64,000 bases of DNA, taken from positions 4,577,482 through 4,641,481 of the forward strand of contig NC_030990.1 in NCBI RefSeq assembly GCF_000149955.1, in the 5' to 3' direction. The translations under genes were made by a program, and so were the position numbers. The DNA comes from Fusarium oxysporum f. sp. lycopersici 4287 (lineage: Eukaryota; Ascomycota; Sordariomycetes; Hypocreales; Nectriaceae). A model generated the notes under the pieces. That model did not search any database, was not told the origin of the DNA, and worked only from the letters and a program-made list of their open reading frames with translations. Below, piece after piece: positions 43,663-54,773 of this stretch (position 1 is the stretch's first letter; each line of letters opens with the position of its first letter).

Positions 43663-46303
43663 CTACTCTAATATAATTCCTTCTTCAATTCTGACGACAA
43701 CATCCTCAATTGCTCTCCAGTCCCGAACCCCACGCGGTCCAGCCACACGTAACCTGTATTTTCCAGCGTCAACCCGCCAAAGATGATCTTTAACATCCCA
43801 ATACGAGAATTCCCGAGCTTTCAAGCATAACTCCAGATCTTGCGAAGTTCCCGGCTCCAGAACTTCCGTCTTTGCAAATGCTCGTAGCTCTACGTTCGGT
43901 CTTGGTGTCGCTGACTCTAAAGCTTCAACAAAGAGGAGAACGGTCAGACTGGCAGCGAGCAACCCAGTATTCTGAACTGTCAAAAAGACCTTGGCTGTTT
44001 CTTGACGGGGATCAAACGCACGGAAGGCCGGGCTCTTGAAAGAACAACTAAATGTGGTGTATGACAGTCCATGACCAAAAGCGAATCGAGGGTTGTACGT
44101 CTGAAGTGACTGTTGACGGTACCCCACGTAGATACCCTCTCGATAATATATCTCCTTGTCAGAAGTCATCAGGCTCTCGACATGGCCAGCAGGATAGTCT
44201 TCCACCGTATCCCAAAACGTGGTTGGAAGTCGAGCGCATGGCGATACTTCTCCTGATATAACTCTAGCCAGCGCATTGCCGAATTCCATACCTGGAAACC
44301 ACGCGTATATGACTGCATCAACTTCATCAATCCAAGTACTGGTGTCAATGGGTGACCCGGCATTGACCACCACGATTGTTTGGCCCTGGCATGCGTTGGC
44401 GACACGAAGAATGAGCTCATCTTGTCGACGTGGAAGTTGCATGCTAACACGGTCAAATCCCTCGGATTCCCATTCTGTACCAGTACCGACCACTACTAGG
44501 GCAGTGTCAACAGTCTCTGCGAGTTTCTCTGCCCTAGTTAAGGCGATATCATCATCGCAGGCGAGTGCTAGACCAAGTCGACAACCCTGGATGAAGAACT
44601 CGCGGTTCACATTCTGCGCCTTGTGTTTCGAAGACCAGCTCAAAACATCAAGCCTATACGTTCGACCTGCTTCCAAAAGAAGCGGCTCATCTCGACAGAT
44701 TTCAAGCTTTGAGCGATCAAAAAGGAAGTCCTCGGTAGAAACGCTGAGATCTCTCTCAACGTCAAGAACAACCAGGTCATCCAATAGGCACTTTGCGCTA
44801 CCAGGGCCGCTCAAACTAAGGTTGTATGACCCGGTCTTTTGTGCGACAAGCTCGAACTTCATGCTTGTGCAAAAGTCAGAGTGATCTAGCAGACCATCTG
44901 GGGCATGTTCAACAAGCATGTACAGGGTGTCCTTCAACTCTTGAGAGTGAAATAGCTGTTCTGGAGAGGGTTGATCTCCGTTATACCAAAGAAGCGTAAT
45001 GTTCTCAATGTGAAGGCCGGATTCGATCGGTAGCGGCACAAGCCGGTTGACAGCGACGCCGGCTCCAAGTGCGGCGTTTCTATATGTCTTACTAAGAGAA
45101 ACCCATGGAGTTGACGAGTATGGCACCTTGAGACTTGCGGAGCCTCCTCCAAATAGAGAAGGCTCGGTCGCATGATGTCCAAACACTGCCAGTGTGGTAT
45201 TTCGATCAACTAGTGGAAGTGTACCTCTTTCATTTTTCAGAAGCACCATACTTGACTCAGCAGCCTGTCGGATCAACAGTCTCGATTTGGCATCGTTAAG
45301 ATAGTCTGGTTCTTCGGCCTTTAATGGTGGCGGGAAGCCAGGTTCTCCGACGCGGCCCGTCTTTCGAAGAAGATCGATAACCCTCGTAGTTGAGCCTGTG
45401 ATCTGATCTTTTTGAACCTCTCCCCTCTTTATGGCCTCCAGCACTTTATTATATTCGCGGAACTTTGTCGGGCCTGGCATCTCGAGGTCAAGGCCAGCGT
45501 TGAAGGCTTCAGTCGTGCTGTAGGTCCCGAACCAGTCGGAGATAACTGCGCCATTGTATCGCCACTCGTTGCGGAGGATGGATAGAAGATTCTGGGATTC
45601 GGAGCAGAAAGAGCCGTTGACAGAGTTATATCTGTATGGTCACAAGTTAGCCGTCTAGTAGCTTTGCTATTATTGCTGTGACTTACGCAGTCATGATGCA
45701 CCATGGATCGGCCTGTTCAACAACAATTCTGAACGGCTCAAGGTATATCTCCCGCAGTGCTCGCTGTTCGATAACGCTGTCACTCCATCGTCGACCGTTC
45801 TCTGCCTCGTTGGCTAGGAAGTGCTTCGGGCTAGTGGCGATGCCCTGTGCTTGAAGACCGTTGACGAAAGACGCAGCAACGAGGCCAGTGAGCAAGGGAT
45901 CTTCGCTGAAGGATTCGAAGTTTCGTCCACCTCAACAGTTAGTCGAAGTCAAGGGAGTATTCGCATAGTGCTTACACAAAGGGTAACGATGGATGTTCAT
46001 GGTTGGGGCGAGTAGTCCATGCACGCCTTTACGCCTACACTCTCTCGCGAGAACACCAGCCAATTTTGAAATCAATTCGGCATCGAAAGAGGCTCCTAGA
46101 GCTGTCCCGCAGGGAATGGCTACAGACGGCGCTCCATTGATCCAGTCTTCACCCCGGACGCCATTTGGACCATCAGAGAACTTGAGTGATCCGAGACCCA
46201 GAACTTCATTCGCACGGGTGCGCCAGAAATCTTGCCCGGATAGAAGATTGACAGCATCCTCTAATGATAGCTCACCTGAGATGTCGCGATCGATAGAGCC
46301 CAT
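43663..46303 (-). CDS. GH3 beta-glucosidase with PA14 insert
   Basis: Exons 46303-45976, 45930-45687 and 45631-43663, 846 residues, normal for GH3 enzymes with a PA14 domain. It releases glucose or another beta-linked sugar from glycosides. Seen: FSDGPNGVRG, RNFESFSEDP, KHFLANEAENGR and the nucleophile Asp in VISDWFGTYST; the PA14-like insert at ~residues 400-560 (LLDHSDFCTSMKFELVAQKTG); GTGTEWESEGFDR; FGHGLSYTTF and the fibronectin-III-like C-terminal domain. No signal peptide, so probably intracellular, consistent with hydrolysis after uptake by the divergently transcribed transporter. Confidence 0.95.
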
Positions 46304-46469
46304 GATGGCTCACTTGGTGTTAAATTGCTGGCGTTGGGAAAGTCTCAAGTTGTGGCTAGTTGGAATAGCTCAAGGGTAAATGTGCACATTTCATGACTTT
46401 TTAAAAATATTGAAGATAAACACATTCTGAAAGACAATGCCACCGAACACGGGGTCCCCAGATTCAGAC

Positions 46470-46482
46470 CGGGGCAGTTCGG
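46470..46482 (+). promoter_or_regulatory. CGG-N7-CGG element 1 in GH3/transporter promoter
   Basis: CGGGGCAGTTCGG. First of three same-strand copies in the 629-base divergent promoter. Confidence 0.6.
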
Positions 46483-46560
46483 GGTTGATACCTGGTCCAG
46501 GTCCATTTTCTTGGAACCCTCAACATCAACAACAGGGTTAGTCCATCGCCCGGGCCTCAT

Positions 46561-46573
46561 CGGGGTAATTCGG
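46561..46573 (+). promoter_or_regulatory. CGG-N7-CGG element 2 in GH3/transporter promoter
   Basis: CGGGGTAATTCGG, 91 bases after the first copy, same orientation. Confidence 0.6.
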
Positions 46574-46619
46574 CTGTGGCGCCGACACACTGATTCTCCG
46601 CCCTCAGTCCCTGATTGGC

Positions 46620-46632
46620 CGGGGCATTTCGG
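46620..46632 (+). promoter_or_regulatory. CGG-N7-CGG element 3 in GH3/transporter promoter
   Basis: CGGGGCATTTCGG, 59 bases after the second copy, same orientation. Confidence 0.6.
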
Positions 46633-46932
46633 TGTATGAGCCGACATCATGAACTCCCAATCTCCACCCATAGGCTAGCGCTCGTCTTCTGCCCAGCTCG
46701 CTAATAGAGTTTTGCGGAGAAGATTCAGCAATTGGCTACCCCAGATGGGGTAACGAGGCACGATCCAGATTCTTGGACCGCGTTGGGATCGTTAGTCAAC
46801 TGACACCTTGATATTCCACGATGAATGCAAGTTCTTCACCTCGAAATGATCATAAAAAGGCAATAACCCAGCCTGAGTTGAAGATCATCAGCAGCTTTCT
46901 GAGTATCATCGACAACCATCGACTTCGCGATC

Positions 46933-48692
46933 ATGACCGCTCCAGCTCCAACTCCGCTCTTCAAGAATCCTAGTCTTCTGAGGCTGTATCTTCTCCTCAT
47001 TCCTGGCTCTCTGATTGTCAGTGCTGCAATGGGATATGATTCGAGTCTCATGAATGGCATCCAGGGAGTCGATCGATGGCAGAATTGTTAGTGGCTTTAT
47101 TCTGCAGCTTGATAATGGCTAACTCTTGGTATTTACAGACTTCAACCATCCTCAAGGCTCTCTCCTTGGTATCATGAACGCTATTCTTCCTCTCGGCGCC
47201 GTCTTCGGAACAATCCCTGCAGCCTGGCTGTCTGATCATCATGGACGACGATGGGCGATGGCTGTTGGCGATGTCATTGTCATACTCTCGACCGTCATTC
47301 AGACCGCCAGCATCAACAGTCAGTTTTTCCTATCGATACCTTTCCAACCTATGAATCGAGAGGCTGACCCTATCCTCAGCCCCCATGTATATGGCTTCAC
47401 GATTCCTTATCGGCCTTGGAATCACCATCGCATCCAGTTCTGCTCCTATGCTCGCCGCCGAACTTGCCCATCCCGAATCGCGAACGACCCTTACATCGAT
47501 GTATAACACCCTTTGGTACTTGGGAGTAAGTCCAATATCTCCAAGATCCAACACAGACCAACTGACGGATCTAGTCCATCATCGCAGCATGGACGACATA
47601 CGGTACTTACCGCATCAACTCCGAATGGTCATGGAGACTACCTACAGCTCTCCAAGCCCTTCCCGCCATCATCAACCTCGTCGGTCTCTGGTTTCTCCCC
47701 GAAAGTCCTCGGTGGCTTGTCGGCCAGGATCGCCATGACGAGGCCCGTGATATTCTGATCAAGTATCATGCCAATGGTGACCAAGACTCTGCGTTTGTTG
47801 CTGCTGAGTTTGAAGAGATTCGAACTGCACTTCAACTTGAGCTGGCTGGTTCAAGGTCATGGAAAGAGCTTGTGCAAACAAAGGCCAACAGGCATCGCAC
47901 ATTCCTTGTTATTTGCTGCGCTTTCTTCCCTCAATGGTCTGGAAATGGCCTGGTCGTAAGTCTCGCATGAAAAAAGACTTCTATGCACTTCGCTGATCCT
48001 ATCTAGTCTTACTACATTGCTCCCGTCCTTCGATCCATCGGTATCAACTCTCAAGAAGACATCACTCTTATCAACGGTATCCTCCAGATCTGGAACATGA
48101 TCGTGGCTATGACTGGTGCCAACCTTGTCAACCGCGTTGGTCGTCGCCCTCTATTCGTCGTCGCAACTTCATGCATGCTAGGTGGCATGGTAGCATGGAC
48201 TATCACCGGCAGTGTCTTTGCAAGGACCAAATCAGAAGCCACTGGCGCAGGAATCCTCACTTGTGTCATCTTCTTCGCTTCTTCCTATAACATCTGCTGG
48301 AATCCACTGGCTGTCGCATACCCGGTCGAGATTCTTCCCTTCAACATCCGCGCCAAGGGTATCGCACTTCTTATGGGATCTATTAAGGGAGCTAGCTTCT
48401 TCAACCAGTTCGTCAACCCTATTGGGCTGAAGAACCTTGGCTGGAAGTACTATATCGTGTACTGCATCTGGCTTTGCATTGTTCTAATCACTGTGTTCTT
48501 TATGTTTCCAGAGACCAAGGTAAGTCTTTCGCTATTCCTTTACAGCCTTGACCTGTCTGACTGGGTTTGTAGAACCGATCACTTGAGGAGATCTCCGAAG
48601 TCTTCGAGACGTACTCTGAGAGTGCCTCCGAGAAGAAGCTTGAGACGACTGACATTGAGTGTATTGAGCATCAGAGGAACGAGAAGGAGTAA
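46933..48692 (+). CDS. MFS sugar transporter (lactose/hexose permease type)
   Basis: Exons 46933-47086, 47139-47318, 47380-47525, 47575-47955, 48007-48519 and 48573-48692, 497 residues, 12 predicted membrane helices. Proton-coupled sugar or glycoside uptake at the plasma membrane. Seen: GYDSSLMNGIQ in helix 1, SDHHGRRWAM (first MFS signature), RFLIG, LPESPRWLVGQ, VNRVGRRPLF (second signature) and FPETK before the cytosolic tail. It is divergent from the GH3 gene and shares the three CGG-N7-CGG sites: a typical uptake-plus-hydrolysis pair. Confidence 0.95.
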
Positions 48693-48978
48693 AATGGCAA
48701 CTAGACTTCGATCGTGTCCGAGGTGGCCAACCCATAGCTCATAGCCAGGATGACCTAACTGGTGGCGTGTTTTGTATGCTTCATAAACAACGAAATAGTT
48801 ATGTTATATGCTAGTCAATTCATATTTCTCGCTGGCGCTATGCATATCATCCAATCCTTGATATTTCTTGAGCATTACACTTCGAAGATAACAATATTTA
48901 CAACCTCCTCTGAGCCATTCAACTAGGACATCGTATTGTAGTAAATTGACCTGATCTATTGCGGTGACCTGCTTCTCG

Positions 48979-49307
48979 TTAGGCTTTACAGCACTGGCAC
49001 TTTTATACCATTAGCCACTCATGTATGAGCCCCGAGGTCGTGTAAGACTTACCGAAACAGATCCAGAATCATCGTCAGGAACAACCATTGTTGAACATTG
49101 GCTAGGGTTTTCCGTTGTACCACAAACGTTGATGCCAGACATACTGTCACAGACTGCAATTGGAGACTGTTATGTACTGTAAGTTCTCGGGTATTCTTTT
49201 GAGAGTTCCTGTTCACTTACGCAAGGGGTGGTGCGCTGCACGCAATCATCTGCAGCAGCGAATGGCATGAAGGCAGCCGCCAAGACCAAGATGCTAGAGA
49301 GATGCAT
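48979..49307 (-). CDS. small secreted cysteine-rich protein, candidate effector
   Basis: Three exons: 49307-49221, 49166-49053 and 48999-48979, 73 residues. Signal peptide MHLSSILVLAAAFMPFAAA, then a mature peptide with eight Cys ending CQCCKA. An alternative acceptor six bases downstream would drop two residues and one Cys. I recognise no family. Size, secretion and Cys content fit fungal effectors or antimicrobial peptides. An upstream in-frame ATG exists but would bury the signal peptide, so the ATG at 49307 was chosen. Confidence 0.6.
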
Positions 49308-49594
49308 GGTGCGGAATTCAGTGATATCTGGACTTGATGTAGTGATGAGGTGAGAATATATGAGAAAGGAGACAGAACAACTTGTATGCAAAGCTGAGGT
49401 ATAAGTACTCCAAGCTGGATACTTCTTCAGGCCACAATGAACACCTGTCTCGGTCCTCCTTACCGACTGTTTGAATGCCAAGACATATGATCCAGTTTGC
49501 AAAGTCAAAAACTGATTGTTTACTTGGTGGGTAAACAAAGCGCCGATAACAGTTAAACTCAAAATCGCAGATCCTAACCTCGCTGTTTTGTTTC
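49308..49594. other. promoter region of the small secreted protein
   Basis: No coding feature supported. Confidence 0.5.
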
Positions 49595-49790
49595 GCCTTT
49601 CAGCTTACGTATCTTGGCATCCGTGTTGATGAAAGGTGGATATCGATCCCCATCTGAAGTGGGTTACATATATTAAATCCAGACAGACCCTTGAAAAGCT
49701 AATTCTTATGACTCGTGCTATCTCCGACACTGACAGTTTTCTCAGCATCGAAGATGGTAACCACGTTGAGCTCTTTTCTTCCAAGGCCTG
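49595..49790 (+). mobile_element. possible LINE (non-LTR) reverse-transcriptase relic
   Basis: Plus-strand frames read TYLGIRVDERW and, after one frame change, DPHLKWVTYIKSRQTLEKLI, resembling the end of the reverse-transcriptase region in fungal LINEs (YLG..D..L...PH). Stops and the frame change show decay. Short and weak evidence. Confidence 0.3.
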
Positions 49791-49959
49791 ATGTAACATA
49801 TATCCTCCAGATTTCGATCTATTCTTCAATTTACACCACATGTAGTGATAGCATCTTATATTAGGTCTATTCTTACCAATCCAAGCATTCAGACTAAAAG
49901 AGAAAAATTGTGAATTTGCTTTTCGGAAGCGGAAGATTACCAACATATGGCCAAGTTCC

Positions 49960-49967
49960 GATCCGAA
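49960..49967 (-). promoter_or_regulatory. TTCGGATC element upstream of the hydrolase gene
   Basis: GATCCGAA on the plus strand, within a CGG-rich cluster (CGG-N4-CGG-N2-CGG on the minus strand) 185 bases before the hydrolase start. The same octamer recurs at 53116 and 59285. Confidence 0.4.
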
Positions 49968-50151
49968 ATCCGGAAGCACGTTTGCTTCAGCCGATGACCT
50001 GTCACGAGCGGATCTATGGTTGTAGCTAAGTGTCTAAATACATACTTAAGAGGAGTATTTCTGCTATCACGAAGTCATTTTTGCTTATCATAATATGTTA
50101 ATAACTGCTTTATTCTGAATTACCATATTTATATCTTGGATCTCACAGAAA

Positions 50152-51105
50152 ATGGCACCAGGTCGTCGAGACGTCGAGTTGACCACTGTTGACGGACTAA
50201 CCCTTAGGGGTTGGTTCTACACCGCCAGCGGAGATGGAAAGCACCCATGCATCATTATGGCGAACGGAGTGAGTTCTCCCTGAAGAACTAGCCTGGTCAT
50301 CTACTAATCTTTCTCTTAGTTGGCAGGTTTGAAGGAGCAGTTTTGCCCCAACTTTGCCCAGCGGTTCCAAGCCGCTGGTTATGGAATTTTGCTCTTTGAC
50401 CACCGCAACTGGGGTGCAAGCGACGGTCTTCCGCGGAACGAGACGAACCCCATCCAGACTGCTCGCGACTACTCAGATGCCTTTGACTACGTTGCCTCGT
50501 TGGACGAGGTTGATTCTTCCAGGATTGTCTACTGGGGGACTAGCATGTGCGGTGGTTCTGTTCTGCATGCTGCCGCTTTCGACAACCGTATTCAAGCGGT
50601 GATTTCACAAGTCCCGTTTGTATCTGGTGAACTGCTCAGTACGCACCTGGCCCCGATTATTGGGTCCCTGTACAGCAGCCGACAACAGGTCAAAACTGGT
50701 AAACCTACCCCACCGATCAAGCTATTTGCTGAGACTCCCGAGGAGAGTCTCCAGCCCGGCTCCAACGCCCTTCTACGCGATGAGAATCTCTGCGATTTCA
50801 TCAAGGCTTTAGACAAGGACAAGTTGCTTTGGACTCCGAACGTCACACCGCAGACCCTTCTTGACGTCCTTGCATTTGAACCTATGGCTTTTATGCATCG
50901 AATTGCCCCTACACCTCTTCTCTTGGTCTGTGCAGAGAATGATATGTGTGCACCAACATTTACTCAGCTCAAGGCCCATGCGCTAGCCCATGAGCCGAAG
51001 AAGCTGGCCATATTAAAGGGCGCTGGTCATTTCGACCCCTACCATGGCAAGGTCTTTGAGGAAAATGTCAAGGAACAGTTGGTCTTTCTAAAGGAGGTCA
51101 TGTAA
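50152..51105 (+). CDS. alpha/beta hydrolase (polyketide-transferase/aminopeptidase-like)
   Basis: Two exons, 50152-50268 and 50320-51105, 300 residues. Seen: LTLRGWFYTA, IIMANGLAGLKE, a GILLFDHRNWGASDG strand-turn, nucleophile Ser in YWGTSMCGG, DMCAPTF with the acid Asp, and the C-terminal His in GAGHFDPYHG. The family includes polyketide transferases of fungal metabolite clusters as well as X-Pro-type hydrolases. No signal peptide. It is followed tail-to-tail by the Baeyer-Villiger-type monooxygenase, fitting a tailoring role. Confidence 0.85.
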
Positions 51106-51197
51106 GAGGCTTCATTAATTGATTGATAGTTGAAGCTTATGATATCTCCACGAGATGTATCAAGCCAACACACGCTTCATGTCTTGTAACTTAGAAC

Positions 51198-52908
51198 TTA
51201 AAATCTCCACTTATTATAATTATAACATGAATTGTTGAATATTTTCTTAACTACAGCAGGAAAATGGACGAAATCTTCGGTTCTAAACTCATCTAACAGC
51301 TCCTTATAGTGAATCACACTACCAGGATACATGGCCGTCACCCTACCATCGGAGTTTCCTCTCTTGAACCAGGACCTGCAGTCCGCGGTCCAAACTGTTC
51401 TTTTTATCAGTTCTTGGGCATAGACATTAAAATCATCCAACGCATCCGGACGAACTTGGACCGATCTAAATGAAGTGGCAGTCCGTCACTATGAGTTATC
51501 GTGAACTTGGAAAGAAAGTATAACCCACTTGATATCCTGTGTCGATATTTTGCGGATCCATCTCGAGATGTAGTCCACCGTAAATGACATTACGGCCAGT
51601 AGGCTTCCGTGTGCCAGAGGGGTGTTTGGTCCGTTGATAGTGAAGAAATTGAGCATGTTTGCAGCAAATACCCCAAAGTAGGCCTCTGGGGCATCTTTCC
51701 ATTGCTTGGCGAGCGAGACCCCGTTCTGACCCAGCACCTTATATCCAGGAACGAAGCTGACATCAAATCCTGTTGCGCAGACAATTATGTCAAACTCCTC
51801 CGTCTTTGTTAGGCTGCGGATGCCACCCTCAAAAATCTCCTGAATAGGTTCATCTTGGAGGGTAACACTTTCTTGTTGCAGTGCTTCGAGATAGTTCTCA
51901 CCAGGATTCAGTCGCCGACACCCAACTTGGAATGTCGGGATAAGCCTGGCGCACAGATCAGGGTCGTGGTTGAGTGCGTCCTCCATCTTTGCCTTGAACT
52001 CCCGGAAAGCGTGTTGCTGCTCTGGGCTATCCTTGATGGAGACCCTGAAGAACTTGTTCATTGAATGCTCAATACTATGCCGGAGCTGGAAGAACATGTC
52101 CTCATCATCCTTGAATGATTGGATCTCCTCATCAGTGTATGTAAAGTTCTTGCCTTCTGGTGTGAACTCTGAGGCGAACGCGCCACTGATCCAAAGCGGG
52201 CTTCGGGCATAGTTGACGATCCTGGCTGCCGTAGGTTGCATTTGTGGAAGGACTTGCACAGCGGAAGGACCGTTTCCGATGATGGCGACTCTCTTACCCG
52301 ACCAGTCAAGGCTTGTGTCCCATGCAGCGGTGTGAACCAGCTTCCCCTTGAACTTGTCCAGCCCTACTATCTTACGCCAGTTCCATTTGCTGAGGAAGCC
52401 CGTGGCGTTGATGACTATGTCTGCTTCCTCCTGGACGATATCACGGCTATGAGCCTGTTGGATCTCAAGACGCCCACTTGCCAGTGTCATCGTCCCAGAC
52501 CGAGGATATGACTTCAGAATTGAGTGTAATGGGTTCATGAAGCTTATACTTATCAGATGTCTTCTTGATATATGTCCATATCTCTGGGCCTGAGGCGTAG
52601 AATTGACTCCAAGAGGGATTGGGCTCAAAGGGGAACGTGTAGATGTGTGCGGGAACGTCGCATGCGACTCCAGGATATGTATTAACCAGCCAAGTCCCCC
52701 TAATGTTATCATTCTTCTCATAGATCCTCAGGTCCATGAAGTTCTCCAAAGACGCGTCTCCATGCTTATGCTGATATGAGAGCATCAGCCCTGCAAACCC
52801 AGCCCCTATGCAAACAACCTTGAGTTTGCGGGGCTGAAAGGAAGGGCCCTCCTGTATAGGCACCCAGTTGTCTCGTTTGCCCATGTTGACATGATTTAAT
52901 GAAGCCAT
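51198..52908 (-). CDS. Baeyer-Villiger-type FAD/NADPH monooxygenase, one frame break
   Basis: Exons 52908-51530 (approximately) and 51465-51198, intron 51528-51466 with GTGGGT donor; ~548 residues when the frame is continuous. It oxidises ketones to esters or hydroxylates soft nucleophiles. Seen: KVVCIGAGFAGLM (FAD Rossmann), GTWLVNTYPGVACDVPAH, INATGFLSKW, RVAIIGNGPSAVQVLPQ (NADPH Rossmann), CATGFDVSFVPGY and the C-terminal WTADCRSWFK. Between DDDTGKW and RLEIQQ the frame shifts by one base at a G run (AAGTGGGCGT, ~52472); total exon length exceeds a multiple of three by exactly one, so a one-base insertion or sequencing error explains it. Confidence 0.85.
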
Positions 52909-53455
52909 TGTTGTGTGCAACTTGGATTAGTTTGGGCGTTTTGCAATTTGAATAGTATCGGCCTGGATAGTGGCGATGGGCGATTGCCAATGAGGTATGT
53001 AAATTTAGTCAATAAGCCGCTAAGGATTCTCCATGTGATGAGCGTACAGCTCTGCTAGGTAACCCCTTTAGTCTTTTACATTTAAGGCATTACCGGATCC
53101 TTGGAATTAGAGATCTTCGGATCTGCTGGTAATTCGGATGGCTCGAAGCCCGGAGCCGGAAGCCCGGAAGCCGGCCGGGTCGGATCAACTCCCGCCTCCA
53201 TTGTGTCTTGACAGATGGCAACTAATTCATCCATGTTCGTCCAAATCCAATCTGTCTTAGTACTGGGAATTTTATCACCTTGAAAATATAAACAACTAAA
53301 CTAAAGCTCACTTGAGCATAGAAAAGGTTATAACACCCTAGGGATAGTTCTCAGCTTAGAGCCATTTATATCACAAAGCCTTTTCATCTATAGGTTCATT
53401 TTCAAAAAGAGCATTCTTTTGCAGAAAGTCAGTCTGGAAAAGCCTCGAACTCATC
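52909..53455. promoter_or_regulatory. divergent promoter of monooxygenase and MBL-fold genes, CGG-rich
   Basis: 547 bases. It holds TTCGGATC at 53116, AATTCGGATG nearby and a CGG-dense stretch (~53145-53180) in which AGCCCGGA- and CCGGAAGCC-type units repeat and GTCGGATC ends the run. Likely sites for the cluster's Zn2Cys6 factor. Confidence 0.45.
53116..53123 (+). promoter_or_regulatory. TTCGGATC element in the monooxygenase/MBL promoter
   Basis: Exact octamer, shared with 49960-49967 and 59285-59292 (both on the other strand). Confidence 0.4.
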
Positions 53456-54721
53456 ATGACGACGGAAGCGACCTTAGAGTTCTACGGTATGTTTTCTCAA
53501 AACCCTGGCAAGCATCTCAGTCTATCTTGTATATACTAGCTGTCCAAGTCTGGAGTGCAAGGCCTCAATAAAACACTATAGAAGTTACTCACTGGTCAAA
53601 ATGGTATAGGAACAACTACTTTTAGGCTGAAATGGAAGGGCCTAACCATCTTCCACGACACTTGGCTCGACAAACCAGCGGGTTTGAAACGATACCTCGA
53701 GCTTGAGGATGTAACGGAACTGGACTACATTGTCATCTCGCACGCCCACTTTGATCAGTAAGTCTAAACGAATATCTCAGTCACACAGCTCACTAATTCG
53801 CAGAAAGCCTGCCCGGCTCGGACCAACTCGCTCTCAGAACTGGTGCCACGGTGATTGCCAATGGTGAGGCTATCAAATGCCTCCGAGATGCCGGCGTCCC
53901 CGACGCACAGTTGATCCCAGTCAGCGGTGGCGAAAGGGTACCCTTATTTAGCAAGGAAATTCTCAGAAAAGCTGCGCAAGGCCTGATTGATCGAGCTCCA
54001 GCAACGCCGACAGCGCCTCCTATGCCCCATGTCAAGTACGCCACAGCAGCAGTCCACGTCTGGCCCTCATTACACTCCCTGATTCCTGCAATTACACCAC
54101 ACGACCTCCCTGAAGAATTCGATACCGCTGAGCGCTATACCGGCGAAGTCACCCCCTACGACTGTTCCTTGGACATCACCAAACTGATGCAGTTTGGTCT
54201 TTTCAAAATGAAGGAGTTTCTGCCCGAGGAGAGCATGGCCCCAGGGACGCGGGCCTTTGCCGATTATGTGCAGGACCGTCAGAAGCACGTCATGTCGCAC
54301 TTTGACGGCGGCCAGCTGATGTATAATTTTGTCGCTGACGGGAAAGGCATCTTGTTCAATAGTCACTTGGGCGTGTATCAAGGCATCGCCCAGTGTCTGA
54401 CACCCAAGCCTACTGTAGCTATCCTGGGAGTTGGCGGTCGAGCAAATCTTGATGGCAGACCGTTCCAAGGCTCGGCAGCTGAATTCCTTGTCAGGCAGGC
54501 AAAGTGGCTTGATGAACCTACCAGCATTTATTTCTGCCTCAATGATGAAAAGTGAGATTCCAATAGCCATGTCTTTTAATCTTATTGCACTGCTAACATT
54601 TTCAAGTATCATCAAGCCTTACAGAGTCGATGTCACTGCCGCAAAGGATATGCTCGAACAGGAGACAGCAGCTAGAGCTATTGATACGCAGCTGGGGAAA
54701 GTTTACGGCTTGGATATCTAA
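53456..54721 (+). CDS. metallo-beta-lactamase-fold hydrolase
   Basis: Exons 53456-53486, 53610-53757, 53808-54551 and 54607-54721, 345 residues. Metal-dependent hydrolase, UlaG-like. Seen: YGTTTFRLKWKGLTIFHDTW at the start, SHAHFDHLPG (HxHxDH metal site; the second intron splits the last His and needs the acceptor GAAAG), GATVIANGEA, AVHVWPSLHS, GGQLMYNFVADGKGILFNSH and CLNDENIIKPYRV. In fungal clusters such enzymes can release or cleave polyketides; the substrate is unknown. Divergent from the monooxygenase. Confidence 0.85.
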
Positions 54722-54773
54722 CTTGTGGGCGAGAATTAGCAAGGACCACTATTTCCATATCTCGTCGCTTTCA

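Noticed and set aside
44219..44884. 221-codon plus-strand frame over the GH3 gene
   Set aside because: Antisense to a well-supported glycosidase exon; Ser/Arg-rich shadow composition.
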